Assembly (NCBI GenBank): GCA_022340885.1
Contig: JAJDND010000085.1
Location: forward strand, 1 to 64,000
From: Desulfobacterales bacterium
Lineage (GTDB): Bacteria > Desulfobacterota > Desulfobacteria > Desulfobacterales > UBA11574
Direction: 5' to 3'
DNA: 64,000 bases
Position 1 is the first letter of the stretch, and every line of letters begins with the position of its first letter. This document shows positions 36,180 through 45,076 of the stretch, in pieces. The notes beneath the pieces are model-generated. The model ran no database searches. It was not told where the DNA came from and saw only the letters and a list, made by a program, of their open reading frames with translations. The position numbers were made by a program, and so were the translations under genes.

Positions 36180-36737
36180 TCAGACCATGGAATAAACATA
36201 AAGATTCCGGCGAAGACGCTCCCCCTCTTCGACTCTGCTGTCCTCTCGGTCTTCCAAGGTTTCCGAAACCACAAAAGCGATGTCTTTTTGCTCTCTGGTG
36301 ATGGATTCCAGCGCCTCTTCTGGTTCGCTGAACATCACGATATGGTGAAACGGAATCCCTTTTTCGGCGGCTGCTTCTTGAAACAAACCGGCATTTTTTT
36401 CAGACATGCTCTTAAACTCTTCACAGACCTGATTGCGGGAAGATGAAAACAGCTTGAATGTTTCGCAGGACAGCGGCGCCGTATTCAGGGCCAAAATTTC
36501 ATAGGACATCCGCTGTGCCATATCAAGAGCATAGTCAATGATCTCTTTTGAAAAATCGCTTTCTCTGCCCATAACCAGCAGTTTGGTGGGCGCCTGAACT
36601 TCTTTTTGATCCGCCATTGTTTCCATGGCATATTCGGATTCGCCGGCTTCGGCAAAGGTAATCGCTTCTTGATATTTGTCCATTTTATTGCCGGTTCTGC
36701 TCATTTTTCGTTTGATTCTTCCAAAAATTCCAGCCAT
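36180..36737 (-). CDS. UspA-related stress protein with FAEAGE motif
   Basis: A 185-residue protein. A basic N-terminus precedes the segment ITFAEAGESEYAMETMAD (residues about 26-43). A universal-stress-protein-like alpha/beta fold follows (TKLLVMGRESDFSKEIIDYALDMAQRMSYEILALN). The Usp ATP loop GxxG-x(9)-G(S/T) is not evident, so it may be a non-nucleotide Usp. It ends in DSRVEEGERLRRNLYVYSMV. The ATG follows AAGGAGGAGG. It is third in a three-gene operon whose members share the FAEA motif. Confidence 0.65.
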   Translation of the reverse strand: MAGIFGRIKRKMSRTGNKMDKYQEAITFAEAGESEYAMETMADQKEVQAPTKLLVMGRESDFSKEIIDYALDMAQRMSYEILALNTAPLSCETFKLFSSSRNQVCEEFKSMSEKNAGLFQEAAAEKGIPFHHIVMFSEPEEALESITREQKDIAFVVSETLEDREDSRVEEGERLRRNLYVYSMV

Positions 36738-36788
36738 TTTTACCTCCTCCTTCAGTCATCTATATTTTCATTTTCAGGTTTTTGATTT

Positions 36789-37289
36789 CTAACTGTGAAC
36801 CGTGACCACTGGAACGGATAAACTTCTCTTTATATTCGCAAGGGTGGTTTTCTTTTCAAAAATATCCGCAGTCCCGCTGTCTCCGGAAGCATCGTATATA
36901 GTCAAAATAACATCCCGATGGTCGTTGACATAATCGACGATCTCTTTTTCCGGATTACCGGAACGGATCGAAAATCGACAATGGACGCCTGCCTTTTCCG
37001 ATTCTTTCAAGAGATGTTCAACCTGCTCAGAGCCTTCGGCCATCAGATCCAAGGCCGTCTCGTGCTCTCCGGCTTCCGCAAAGGCTGCCGCTGCCATGGT
37101 GCTTTCCAAAACTTTCTGTGCAATCATGGCGTTCTTCCGTATCTTTTTGATATACTTGCGATAATACTGGGGTCTGATGACCTGGAATATGCTCAACTCG
37201 GCACTGATCCGCTTGCAAAGCGAAATCGCATAATGAAATACCTTTTGGTCGCTGGTTATACCGTCTATGGTCAATAAGACTTTTTTCAT
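36789..37289 (-). CDS. universal stress protein family protein
   Basis: A 166-residue Usp-fold protein (KKVLLTIDGITSDQKVFHYAISLCKRI, residues 2-28; VILTIYDASGDSG and LSVPVVTVHS at the C-terminus). An insert at about residues 45-85 holds FAEAGEHETALDLMAEGS, shared with both operon neighbours. The usual Usp ATP-binding loop is degenerate (DASGDSGTADIF). The ATG follows GGGG. It probably acts in the cytoplasm under starvation or redox stress; the role is inferred from family only. Confidence 0.75.
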   Translation of the reverse strand: MKKVLLTIDGITSDQKVFHYAISLCKRISAELSIFQVIRPQYYRKYIKKIRKNAMIAQKVLESTMAAAAFAEAGEHETALDLMAEGSEQVEHLLKESEKAGVHCRFSIRSGNPEKEIVDYVNDHRDVILTIYDASGDSGTADIFEKKTTLANIKRSLSVPVVTVHS

Positions 37290-37326
37290 GGTGATCCCCT
37301 TTTATCCGCTGCCCATTTCAGCCTGG

Positions 37327-37503
37327 TTAAACATGCATCCTGGGACGGGTCTCTTCGCTCCGGCGAACACGGTCTTCGGCCTTTCTTCGGGACTCGCTTT
37401 CCGGGCGATCATGCATGATATCGAGCGCTGTCTCATGCTCGTTGGCCTCGGCAAAGCTAATGGCCGCCATCAATCTGTCGAAAGTTTCTTTGAATTTAAA
37501 CAT
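37327..37503 (-). CDS. 58-residue protein consisting of the FAEA motif and a charged tail
   Basis: A short frame from the ATG at 37503, behind a clear GGAGG, to a TAA. It reads MFKFKETFDRLMAAISFAEA, then NEHETALDIMHD, and ends in an Arg/Glu-rich tail (ESESRRKAEDRVRRSEETR). The middle matches the FAEAGEHETAL insert of the two Usp-type genes downstream (37 and 51 base gaps). It heads that operon, 50 bases after a sigma-54 promoter. No known family comes to mind; it may be a helical partner or regulator of the stress proteins. Confidence 0.75.
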   Translation of the reverse strand: MFKFKETFDRLMAAISFAEANEHETALDIMHDRPESESRRKAEDRVRRSEETRPRMHV

Positions 37504-37553
37504 GGTGGAATCCTCCGTTGCTCAATATTGTTTTTGCTGTTAATCATTGTTAG

Positions 37554-37569
37554 AGCAATTCCCGTGCCG
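37554..37569 (-). promoter_or_regulatory. sigma-54 promoter of the small usp operon
   Basis: Minus-strand CGGCACGGGAATTGCT matches TGGCAYR-N4-TTGCW at every position but the first, with correct GG-to-GC spacing. It lies 50 bases upstream of the 58-residue gene, and two GTTGCA-type palindromes lie further upstream. Confidence 0.8.
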
Positions 37570-37647
37570 GCTTGATCAAAAACATTTATCTTATTGATAT
37601 TGTTATATTTATATAGACATAAGCGGGCAAATGACATCCAAACAGAA

Positions 37648-37664
37648 TGTTGCAACATGCAACA
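37648..37664. promoter_or_regulatory. 17-bp palindrome TGTTGCA-N3-TGCAACA, putative activator site
   Basis: A perfect 7-3-7 palindrome, TGTTGCAACATGCAACA, about 80 bases upstream of the sigma-54 promoter of the usp operon. This is a typical enhancer position for a sigma-54 activator. The divergent Lon-receiver gene starts about 175 bases away. Confidence 0.6.
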
Positions 37665-37733
37665 GTTTTTCCGATGATAAAAATATTCAGTTTAATATTA
37701 GCAGGTTATACAACATTGCAAAAAAGAATGCTC

Positions 37734-37750
37734 CGTTGCACATTGTAACA
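37734..37750. promoter_or_regulatory. second GTTGCA-type palindrome
   Basis: CGTTGCACATTGTAACA repeats the 7-3-7 arrangement with two mismatches from the first site, 86 bases away (about eight helical turns). The pair suggests cooperative binding of one regulator in the usp/lon intergenic region. Confidence 0.45.
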
Positions 37751-37838
37751 CCCAAATATCCCTTAAAATCCGGTCGTAAAAAATTATTGCGAAGGTCGAT
37801 TGAATCTGATTGTATACAAAAAATAAAGGAATCCGATC

Positions 37839-39842
37839 ATGCGAATATTTAAGAAGGAAAAAGGACAATTGAAGGAACTGCCGGCGGAAATCAATGAATT
37901 AAGGGAAGATGTGCAAAGCGCCAAAATGCCCGAACCGGTGGAAAAGGTCGTTTACAAAGAACTCGAGCGGCTGACCAAAACTTCTCCTTCGAGCGCTGAA
38001 TACACCATCGGAATCAACTATATCGATTATCTGTTGAGTCTGCCCTGGAACAAAATGACTAACGACAACCTCGATATTAAACGGGCGGAATCCATCCTCA
38101 ACGAAGATCATTTTGGGCTGGTCAAAATAAAAGACCGCATTCTGGAGCATCTATCCGTCAGGATTTTAAAGATGTCCGGCCAACATAAGATCCTGGTGGT
38201 GGATGATGAACAAATTACCCGCCAGAACCTGGAGCATGTTTTTAAAAAAGACGGCTATCACGTCAATACCGCATCGGATGGCCAGGAAGCGTTGGATTTT
38301 CTGGGAAAAAGCGCATTTGACGTTATCGTCACGGATCTCAAAATGGGCAAAGTCGATGGCATGACGGTTCTGGAAAGCGCCAAAGCGGTCAACCCGGGCA
38401 CCGAAGTGATTATCATCACTGGGTACGCCACCGTATCCACGGCCATTGAAGCCATGAAAAAAGGATCGTATCATTATCTGACCAAGCCGCTAAAACTCAA
38501 TGAAATCCGGTCGACCATCCAAAAAGCATTGTATAAAAAAACGGTTCGGTTAGAGCCCAAAGGTCCGGTGCTTTGTTTTGCCGGCCCGCCCGGAACCGGA
38601 AAAACGTCTCTGGGCATGTCCATTGCCAGAAGCCTGGAACGAAAATTTGTCCGCATATCTTTGGCCGGCATGAAGGATGAGGCAGAGATAAGAGGCCACC
38701 GCAAAAGTTATGTCGGTGCGCTGCCGGGAAGAATTATTCAGGAAATTCGACGTGCTGAAACAAAGAATCCCGTGATTATGCTCGATGAAATCGATAAAAT
38801 CGGTCGTGATTTTAAAGGAGATCCTGCCGCAGCACTTCTGGAGGTTCTCGATCCCGAGCAAAATACGCATTTTGTGGACCATTACCTGGATGTTCCCTTT
38901 GACCTGTCCCGTGTGATGTTCATTGCCACCGCAAACGCCCTGGATCTCATACCCGGACCCCTGCTGGACCGGCTGGAGGTGATCACCTTGTTGGGATACA
39001 CGGAAGAAGAAAAAGAGAAAATCGCGAGCCGGTATTTAATCCCGAAAGAAATTGAAGAAGCGGGGCTCATTGAAAACTCGCCGGTGTTCACGGAGGAAAC
39101 CATCCATAAGATCATCCGGGAGTACACACGGGAAGCTGGGCTGAGAAATCTTAAGCGCCAGATTGCTTCCATCTGCCGTAAGATTGCCCGTGAAACTTTG
39201 CGCGGCGGGTATAAAAACGAACCACATATCCTAACCCCTGAAATGGTGGAGGATTTTTTAGGCCCTCGAAAATTCTATTTTGAAGTTGCGGAAGCCAAAG
39301 AAAGGGTGGGCGTGGCCACGGGGCTGGCATGGACGGAGGCCGGGGGACAGATCATCTTTATTGAAGCCGCCAAGATGAAAGGGAAAGGAAATCTGATGCT
39401 CACCGGGTCATTGGGAGACGTGATGAAAGAGTCGGCCCATGCCGCGATGAGTTACATACGAAGCCACGCCGCTGCTTTCAATATCCCGGACAGCATATTC
39501 GAAACCTATGACATCCACATCCATGTGCCTGCCGGCGCGATTCCCAAAGACGGTCCATCGGCGGGCGTCACCATCGCCATAGCGCTTATCAGCCTGATAA
39601 CGGACCGATCCTGCAAAAGAAACGTAGCATTGACCGGGGAACTGACGCTGAGCGGAAGGATCCTGCCGGTGGGCGGGGTCAAGGAAAAGGTCCTGGCCGC
39701 ACACCGGGCCGGTGTGAAAGCCGTGGTCTTCCCGGCCAGAAACGATTCGGACATCAAGGATATTTCCGAGGATATTAAAAAAGATATTCAGATCATCGAA
39801 ATCGATGAATTGGAGGAAGTCATCGATGTGGTGTTGAATTAG
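37839..39842 (+). CDS. Lon-type ATP-dependent protease with an embedded receiver domain
   Basis: A 667-residue Lon-family serine protease. It lacks the N-terminal substrate-binding domain: residues 1-110 are the Lon helical linker ([26 protein letters not shown]). Residues about 116-232 are a complete response-regulator receiver (D122, D123, phosphoacceptor D166, T194, K216). The AAA+ module follows (Walker A GPPGTGKT 249-256, Walker B IMLDEIDK), then the protease domain with catalytic Ser574 (DGPSAG) and Lys617 ([10 protein letters not shown]), spaced as in E. coli Lon. The receiver sits exactly at the linker joining helical and ATPase parts. Phosphorylation may therefore gate proteolysis (inference). 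No kinase gene is adjacent. Confidence 0.93.
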   Translation: MRIFKKEKGQLKELPAEINELREDVQSAKMPEPVEKVVYKELERLTKTSPSSAEYTIGINYIDYLLSLPWNKMTNDNLDIKRAESILNEDHFGLVKIKDRILEHLSVRILKMSGQHKILVVDDEQITRQNLEHVFKKDGYHVNTASDGQEALDFLGKSAFDVIVTDLKMGKVDGMTVLESAKAVNPGTEVIIITGYATVSTAIEAMKKGSYHYLTKPLKLNEIRSTIQKALYKKTVRLEPKGPVLCFAGPPGTGKTSLGMSIARSLERKFVRISLAGMKDEAEIRGHRKSYVGALPGRIIQEIRRAETKNPVIMLDEIDKIGRDFKGDPAAALLEVLDPEQNTHFVDHYLDVPFDLSRVMFIATANALDLIPGPLLDRLEVITLLGYTEEEKEKIASRYLIPKEIEEAGLIENSPVFTEETIHKIIREYTREAGLRNLKRQIASICRKIARETLRGGYKNEPHILTPEMVEDFLGPRKFYFEVAEAKERVGVATGLAWTEAGGQIIFIEAAKMKGKGNLMLTGSLGDVMKESAHAAMSYIRSHAAAFNIPDSIFETYDIHIHVPAGAIPKDGPSAGVTIAIALISLITDRSCKRNVALTGELTLSGRILPVGGVKEKVLAAHRAGVKAVVFPARNDSDIKDISEDIKKDIQIIEIDELEEVIDVVLN

Positions 39843-39855
39843 CGACAGGCGTTTA

Positions 39856-40347
39856 TCAGATATACTTGAACATGGCAAAAGTCAGGTCTTTTGGGGTCGG
39901 GTTTCCGGTTTTGACAAATCCGCGGCTTTGATAGAACGCTTCCGAGGAAGGAAATTTGGGAACTTCTACTTCCATCTCACTCATTCCCATTTGCCTGAAC
40001 AAATTTTCACACTGCTCATACAAAAGCGAACCATAGCCTTTTCTGGAATAGATCATTTTGACTTGCAATGTTTTGATGACCAGCTTCACCCCCCTTCGAA
40101 CCACGAGCACACAACCGATAAGATCTTCCTCATCGTTAAGCAGCATGGCCAGATATCCCCTTTTCATCTCTTCTTGAATTTTCTCGGGCGTTGCAAAGGC
40201 CACCAGTCTTTCGAGATCTTCCGGACGATACTCGCCCTGATGAACATCCTGAGTGTTTTGCCGGATCAGAGCTGCAATTTTCTTTGCTTCGGAATCACTC
40301 AACGGTTTTGAATTTTCCCTTAAATTGTCTATGACTTTGATTTTCAT
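39856..40347 (-). CDS. GNAT family N-acetyltransferase
   Basis: A 163-residue GNAT protein. The acetyl-CoA loop is TLQVKMIYSRKGYGSLLYEQC (about residues 92-112, R-K-G-Y-G). The C-terminal strand/helix is SSEAFYQSRGFVKTG. It resembles ArgA/PseH-like small acetyltransferases. It ends the long minus-strand operon (38 bases after the PEP-synthase-like gene) and converges with the Lon-receiver gene. Because other genes here bear a second GNAT domain, protein lysine acetylation is conceivable but unproven. Confidence 0.8.
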   Translation of the reverse strand: MKIKVIDNLRENSKPLSDSEAKKIAALIRQNTQDVHQGEYRPEDLERLVAFATPEKIQEEMKRGYLAMLLNDEEDLIGCVLVVRRGVKLVIKTLQVKMIYSRKGYGSLLYEQCENLFRQMGMSEMEVEVPKFPSSEAFYQSRGFVKTGNPTPKDLTFAMFKYI

Positions 40348-40384
40348 TTGTCAGGTCTTATTTTAAAATCCGGACCGTTATCGT

Positions 40385-42985
40385 TCATTTTGAATCGAGG
40401 ATATTGCAAATGTCTTTTTCGAGCTTTTGCTGGTAATGGTTCAAAGCGGCGTTGTTGCTCATGATCATGTCGAGTTGTCGGGTATGAAGCGTCAGATAAC
40501 CCAGAATTTCGAGGCGGTTTTTCATGTACTCCATGTCATGGCCTTCCACCCGCGCAATGAGATTGTCTTCTCTTATATCTACTCTGAAGCCCTGTTTTTG
40601 AAGTATTTCCGCAATTAAATGAACTCTTCCGAGTCGTCTCTGATGATCTGCCGCACCCCCCTTAAATTGGAAACTGATGTAGTTTTCCGTCAAGCGTTCG
40701 CTGACCAGTGCTTCCATGATGGAAAAATGATATCCCAGTCTCGAACTTAAGCTGCAATAATTTTTGGAGATCATAAAATAATTACGGGCACCATAGGCCG
40801 AACGAAGACCGGGAATTAAATTCCGATTGGTCGTCGATTGAAATACAACCGATGCAAAGCCCTTGCCGTCAATCGCCGGCGGGCCTTCCCAGGCAACGGC
40901 GCTGAATCCTTTCCAGAAAGCCAGCATCGGAATGGAAGCGATATTTTCAAGCGTAACATATTTGCCGCTTATCTCTTTCTTGAATCCATCATCCAAATTC
41001 AAAATCCACCATTGCATGGGGACGTTATAATAAAGTTGCTTGCTCGATTTTTCTGAAAAATTGTGCGCCTTCCCGAAATTAAACATCTCGATTACTGCTT
41101 TTTCATGGATAAACCGGGTGATGTCATGAAGGGTTTTGCAGTTGACCGGACGAAAGTAAGGAGAGTCCGGGTCGAGCAGGTTTAAAGGGATAATCAGGCG
41201 GCTCACCCGTTTCAATGTTTCATAGACCGGGCTGCCTTGCATAAGATTCATCTTTGGTCCGGATTTTGTCGATAATGACTTTATCTCACCTTTATAAATG
41301 GTTAAGGTATCGGCATCGACAGTAACCTGTTCACCATGATTCAGTCGATCCATAGCACCGGGTACGCCGAAGAGCGCGGGAACACCGAACTCTCTAGCTA
41401 CACTGGCGAGATGTCCGGCAAAACCGCCCTGCTCCGTTATCACGGCAGCCGATCTGTTTAACAGGGAAGACCATATGGGGAGCGCCTGACGCGCAACCAT
41501 AATCGCCCCCTGGGGAAACTGCAAAAGATCCATGGTCTTGTCCACCAGGAAAACCTTCCCGCTGGCCGCGCCCGGACTTGCGGTCACGCCTTGTCCTGCA
41601 ATAACGGCATTATGGGATCTCGTAAATTCAGGCTCGGGGAGGTCCGTTTTCAACGGCTTTATTTGCTTCAAAGGCCGGCACTGCAGGATGTAAATTGCAT
41701 CGTCCTTGTCAACAGCCCACTCGATGTCCTGGGGTATCGCATAATATTCTTCAATCCTGGCCGCAAGTTCCGACAACTCCAATGCCTTTTTATCATCAAT
41801 GGAGGGCAGATCCATTTGATCTCCGGTTAACCCCGTTTGGCAGACCCCTTCTTCGGGCAGGCATACAAATTTTATTTTTTTGGTGTTTACTTCTTTACGA
41901 ATAATTTTTCCGGCAGGTTTTTTTGAAACGACAAAAAGATCATAGGCATCACTGCCGTCGACCACGGACTTGGGCAAACCCCATGCGGAATTGATAAACA
42001 TCGCGTCATCGGCAATATCAACGGGATTCCGGGTATAGGCGACGCCGCCTGCCACGGCGTCCACCATGCGCAGGCACCCCACGCACATGGCAATATCTTC
42101 ATCCTTAATCCCCCTGTTCAACCGGTATGTCACAGCCTGAAACGAGTATTTGCTTGCCAGAATCTCCTTATATGCCTGAAAGATGCTGTCAAAGCCGACG
42201 TTCAGCTCGCTCCGGTACTGGCCGGCAAATGAGCTCTCCGGCATATCTTCTCCCAGGGCGCTGCTTCTTAATGCCAAAGCGACTTTTCCTTTAGCGTCCG
42301 ATTCGAGTCTGGCATAGGCCCGCCTGACGGCTTCGGCCACATCGTCGGGTATTCTGGATCGGATAATAAGCTGCTGGATTTTTGAGCTCAGGGCATAACG
42401 TCTTTCGACATTATCGCCTTCATCGGATTGAAAAAGTCGGTCAATTTCCATCTGCAAGTCGTTATCCTGGATAACCCTTTCACAGGCCGCCGCAGTAATG
42501 ACAAATCCTTCTGGGATTTTGATCTGAAGTCTATTTTTAATTTCACCGAGGTTGGCCATCTTACTGCCGACAACATCCCTCATCTCCATACTTACGGCGT
42601 CAATGGGGATAACAAGCCTTTTATCTTTCATCGATTTCTTCTGCGAAAGTAATTCGTCCATCTTTTGCCGGATTTCGTTAAACCGTTTATCGAGTTCCCC
42701 GTATCTGCCTTTGGAGAGGTTTCCGATATGTTTTATCATATTAAAAACATTGACGGAAACCGCCGTACAGCTTGCCCGGACAAAGGCCATGCCAAAAGGC
42801 TGTCCGCTCTCAAGGACCCGTTCCATATCGGCCATAATTTCAAGCGCCCTGTTATTGGCATTCAGCAGAAGTTTGAAACTGTGATACCGTTCCTTGAACT
42901 CAATGCGAAGCTGTTCGACATCACCGGCTGCAGGTTCCGGCTTTTTAATAAAAAGCTTTTTAAAATGGTTCAACAGCGCGCTCAT
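40385..42985 (-). CDS. PEP-synthase/PPDK-like phosphotransferase with unknown C-terminal domain
   Basis: An 866-residue protein. Residues 1-118 are helical. About 120-440 form the PPDK/PEP-synthase ATP-grasp domain (VGSKMANLGEI; LRSSALGEDMPESSFAGQY; GGVAYTRNP; IEWAVDKDDAIYILQCRPL). About 460-570 form the swivelling domain with the phospho-accepting His525 (ITEQGGFAGHLASVAREFG). The pyruvate/PEP TIM barrel is absent. Instead about 290 residues of an unrecognised alpha/beta domain follow (GLRSAYGARNYFMISKNYCSL...). It therefore probably phosphorylates its own His from ATP and passes the phosphate to an unknown acceptor, as rifampin phosphotransferase or water dikinases do. Confidence 0.8.
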   Translation of the reverse strand: MSALLNHFKKLFIKKPEPAAGDVEQLRIEFKERYHSFKLLLNANNRALEIMADMERVLESGQPFGMAFVRASCTAVSVNVFNMIKHIGNLSKGRYGELDKRFNEIRQKMDELLSQKKSMKDKRLVIPIDAVSMEMRDVVGSKMANLGEIKNRLQIKIPEGFVITAAACERVIQDNDLQMEIDRLFQSDEGDNVERRYALSSKIQQLIIRSRIPDDVAEAVRRAYARLESDAKGKVALALRSSALGEDMPESSFAGQYRSELNVGFDSIFQAYKEILASKYSFQAVTYRLNRGIKDEDIAMCVGCLRMVDAVAGGVAYTRNPVDIADDAMFINSAWGLPKSVVDGSDAYDLFVVSKKPAGKIIRKEVNTKKIKFVCLPEEGVCQTGLTGDQMDLPSIDDKKALELSELAARIEEYYAIPQDIEWAVDKDDAIYILQCRPLKQIKPLKTDLPEPEFTRSHNAVIAGQGVTASPGAASGKVFLVDKTMDLLQFPQGAIMVARQALPIWSSLLNRSAAVITEQGGFAGHLASVAREFGVPALFGVPGAMDRLNHGEQVTVDADTLTIYKGEIKSLSTKSGPKMNLMQGSPVYETLKRVSRLIIPLNLLDPDSPYFRPVNCKTLHDITRFIHEKAVIEMFNFGKAHNFSEKSSKQLYYNVPMQWWILNLDDGFKKEISGKYVTLENIASIPMLAFWKGFSAVAWEGPPAIDGKGFASVVFQSTTNRNLIPGLRSAYGARNYFMISKNYCSLSSRLGYHFSIMEALVSERLTENYISFQFKGGAADHQRRLGRVHLIAEILQKQGFRVDIREDNLIARVEGHDMEYMKNRLEILGYLTLHTRQLDMIMSNNAALNHYQQKLEKDICNILDSK

Positions 42986-43094
42986 AATTTTATGTTCTCA
43001 GGTGTCAAATGGATACAGGACATCTGAACAATAGGTCGAAAGCAAGGCGGGGCCGAGGCTGCCGCCGACCTTTTCAACGGATGAATTTTAACCG

Positions 43095-43781
43095 CTAATG
43101 TTCCAGTTTCAGACCCCATCCTTCGAATATACACATGACGGCAAAACCATACCAAAGTGTATAAATAACATAAAGTGCCAAAGAAATTAAGACAATAAAG
43201 GTTCGATCGGATATTTTCTCAGGCTCGATCCGGTAGTAGTTGTAAGACGTCTCCACTGCTTTTTTGACAACCAGGTCGACCGTTTCAGCTTCCTTGAACT
43301 GTTTTTGCTTTTTTAAAACCTTATCCATTGCACCAAGCGCCTGCCACCAGTTAAAGAGGACCTGTCTTTCGTTGTACCCGTATTTTGACAAAACCGCCTT
43401 TCCGTCATTCATATACATTCGATCCGCATCCCCAAGGCAGTTGGCAAGAATTTTTCCCAGATCCCCCTCAACTTTCAACCGGCTCCCGGACACATTGACC
43501 AAAGCGCCGCCTTTCATAAACAAAGCGGCTGTCTGTTGCGCCTGACGCTCGTCCCCCATGTCAATGCTCACATTGACCGATCTCCCGTAATACGTGTCTG
43601 CCGTCGCTTTGACCTTCGGAATATAATAAGCCGACCCCTTTGAAATGGAATTGTACAGGTTATCTAAATATTTCAAACCGTTCTGCCCCTTAAACACCGG
43701 GGAAAATATGATAATCAATATGGCAGTAAATCCGATCAACAACCCGAAGCCAATGTAAAGTTCTTTCCTGTTCTCGTTCAT
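43095..43781 (-). CDS. membrane protein coupled to the TauE-type permease
   Basis: A 228-residue protein with two transmembrane helices (about 10-28, FGLLIGFTAILIIIFSP, and 197-220 near the C-terminus) and an extracytoplasmic region of about 165 residues between them (VKATADTYYGRSVNVSIDMG...). I do not recognise the domain. Its start overlaps the stop of the TauE/SafE gene by four bases, so both are translationally coupled and the products likely form a complex. A role as accessory subunit in anion export is inference. Confidence 0.65.
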   Translation of the reverse strand: MNENRKELYIGFGLLIGFTAILIIIFSPVFKGQNGLKYLDNLYNSISKGSAYYIPKVKATADTYYGRSVNVSIDMGDERQAQQTAALFMKGGALVNVSGSRLKVEGDLGKILANCLGDADRMYMNDGKAVLSKYGYNERQVLFNWWQALGAMDKVLKKQKQFKEAETVDLVVKKAVETSYNYYRIEPEKISDRTFIVLISLALYVIYTLWYGFAVMCIFEGWGLKLEH

Positions 43782-45076
43782 GATTCAGCCTCCAGTCCTT
43801 TAAGTACTCGGATATTCATTAAAAAGGTACCGGTTACCCATACCGCGAATCCCAGTATCACCACAAAAAATGCCCATACACCGATTTTTTCCAGCAACGC
43901 TCCGGTTCCCTTGGATATTTTGATGATATCCATGGCGCCCAGTTTGGCCGGCAGGGCAAAGGCACGATTCACAAAACCGGCGAGGACTGCCATGGCATAG
44001 AAACCACGGATCGTGATGCCGTGTACGACCTTCGTCACAATGGCGCCGATCTGAATCCCCACCAAAGAGCCCAGAAGCATCCCCATGGCGAGGGTATAGA
44101 AGATAAAGCCGTAAATGGCGTACTGGCTGATTGAAGCATAGCCGGCAGTGAACACAATCTGAAAGATATCGGTCCCCACAGTGGTCATAGAAGAAACACC
44201 GAGAACATACACAAAAATCGGAAATGTTAAAAACCCGCCGCCGACACCCATGATGGCCGCCGTAAAACCCACTAAAGCACCGCTTAAAACGAGAAATACC
44301 CAAGAAATACTTCTTCCTTCCGGTGTAAGATCATAATCGAACTTAACTTTCGGCGGCAGATTAACCGCCTGAAGTTTTTGGGGAAGACTCCCCATTTCGG
44401 CGCCTTCAACTTTTTGGCCGTGTATATCCTTTCCGTGAAATCCTTTGCGCTCGGCCTTTTTGGCCTTGAGAAAGTCGGTCATGGCATAGCTTCCCAGAAA
44501 ACCGAGCATCAAAGAATAGACGGTCGTGATAAATGCATCGCTGAGAATGGGATTGATGGCGTATAATACTCGATTGATAACGCCGCCGACGGTTGCGCCG
44601 ACAATGGCGCCGATTAAAAAGACCATAGCCAACCCCACGGAAACATTCCCCAGTTTACGGTGGATGACGCTTCCCATAATCGCTTTTGCAAAAATATGAA
44701 AAAGATCGGTTCCCACAGCCAGAATGCCTTTAACGCCGGCGCTCATCAAGGCCGGTGCAATAATAAAACCGCCGCCGGCGCCGATGCAGCCGGTAATCAA
44801 ACCGGCACCCATTCCGATGAGAATGGAAACGACAAATATGCTCGTACTGTAAAATGCTGGGCTGTATGCTTTTTTACCGCCCAACAAATTCGGCAGTGCG
44901 CCGCCGATCTGGTCTGCAAACGCGAGGCCTCCCAGGATAATGGGGATGGTCAGCAGGCCTAAAATTAACAGGCGTTTTTTATCGCTAAAAACAGCCCTGG
45001 ATACACCCAGTTCCCATCGCGCATGGGCCTTTGCACCCATCATCATAAATTGTCCCCATTGTTTAAAAAAGTTCAT
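43778..45076 (-). CDS. sulfite exporter TauE/SafE family permease
   Basis: A 432-residue integral membrane protein of the TauE/SafE (DUF81) family with eight or more segments in two halves. The duplicated glycine motifs GAGLITGCIGAGGGFIIAPAL (about residues 94-115) and FTAAIMGVGGGFLTFPIFVY (about 274-293) are the family hallmark. A hydrophilic loop of about 60 residues separates the halves. It exports sulfite or organosulfonates in characterised members; in a sulfate reducer sulfite or another oxyanion is plausible. Its start overlaps the upstream response regulator by four bases, which links transport to signalling. Confidence 0.9.
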   Translation of the reverse strand: MNFFKQWGQFMMMGAKAHARWELGVSRAVFSDKKRLLILGLLTIPIILGGLAFADQIGGALPNLLGGKKAYSPAFYSTSIFVVSILIGMGAGLITGCIGAGGGFIIAPALMSAGVKGILAVGTDLFHIFAKAIMGSVIHRKLGNVSVGLAMVFLIGAIVGATVGGVINRVLYAINPILSDAFITTVYSLMLGFLGSYAMTDFLKAKKAERKGFHGKDIHGQKVEGAEMGSLPQKLQAVNLPPKVKFDYDLTPEGRSISWVFLVLSGALVGFTAAIMGVGGGFLTFPIFVYVLGVSSMTTVGTDIFQIVFTAGYASISQYAIYGFIFYTLAMGMLLGSLVGIQIGAIVTKVVHGITIRGFYAMAVLAGFVNRAFALPAKLGAMDIIKISKGTGALLEKIGVWAFFVVILGFAVWVTGTFLMNIRVLKGLEAES

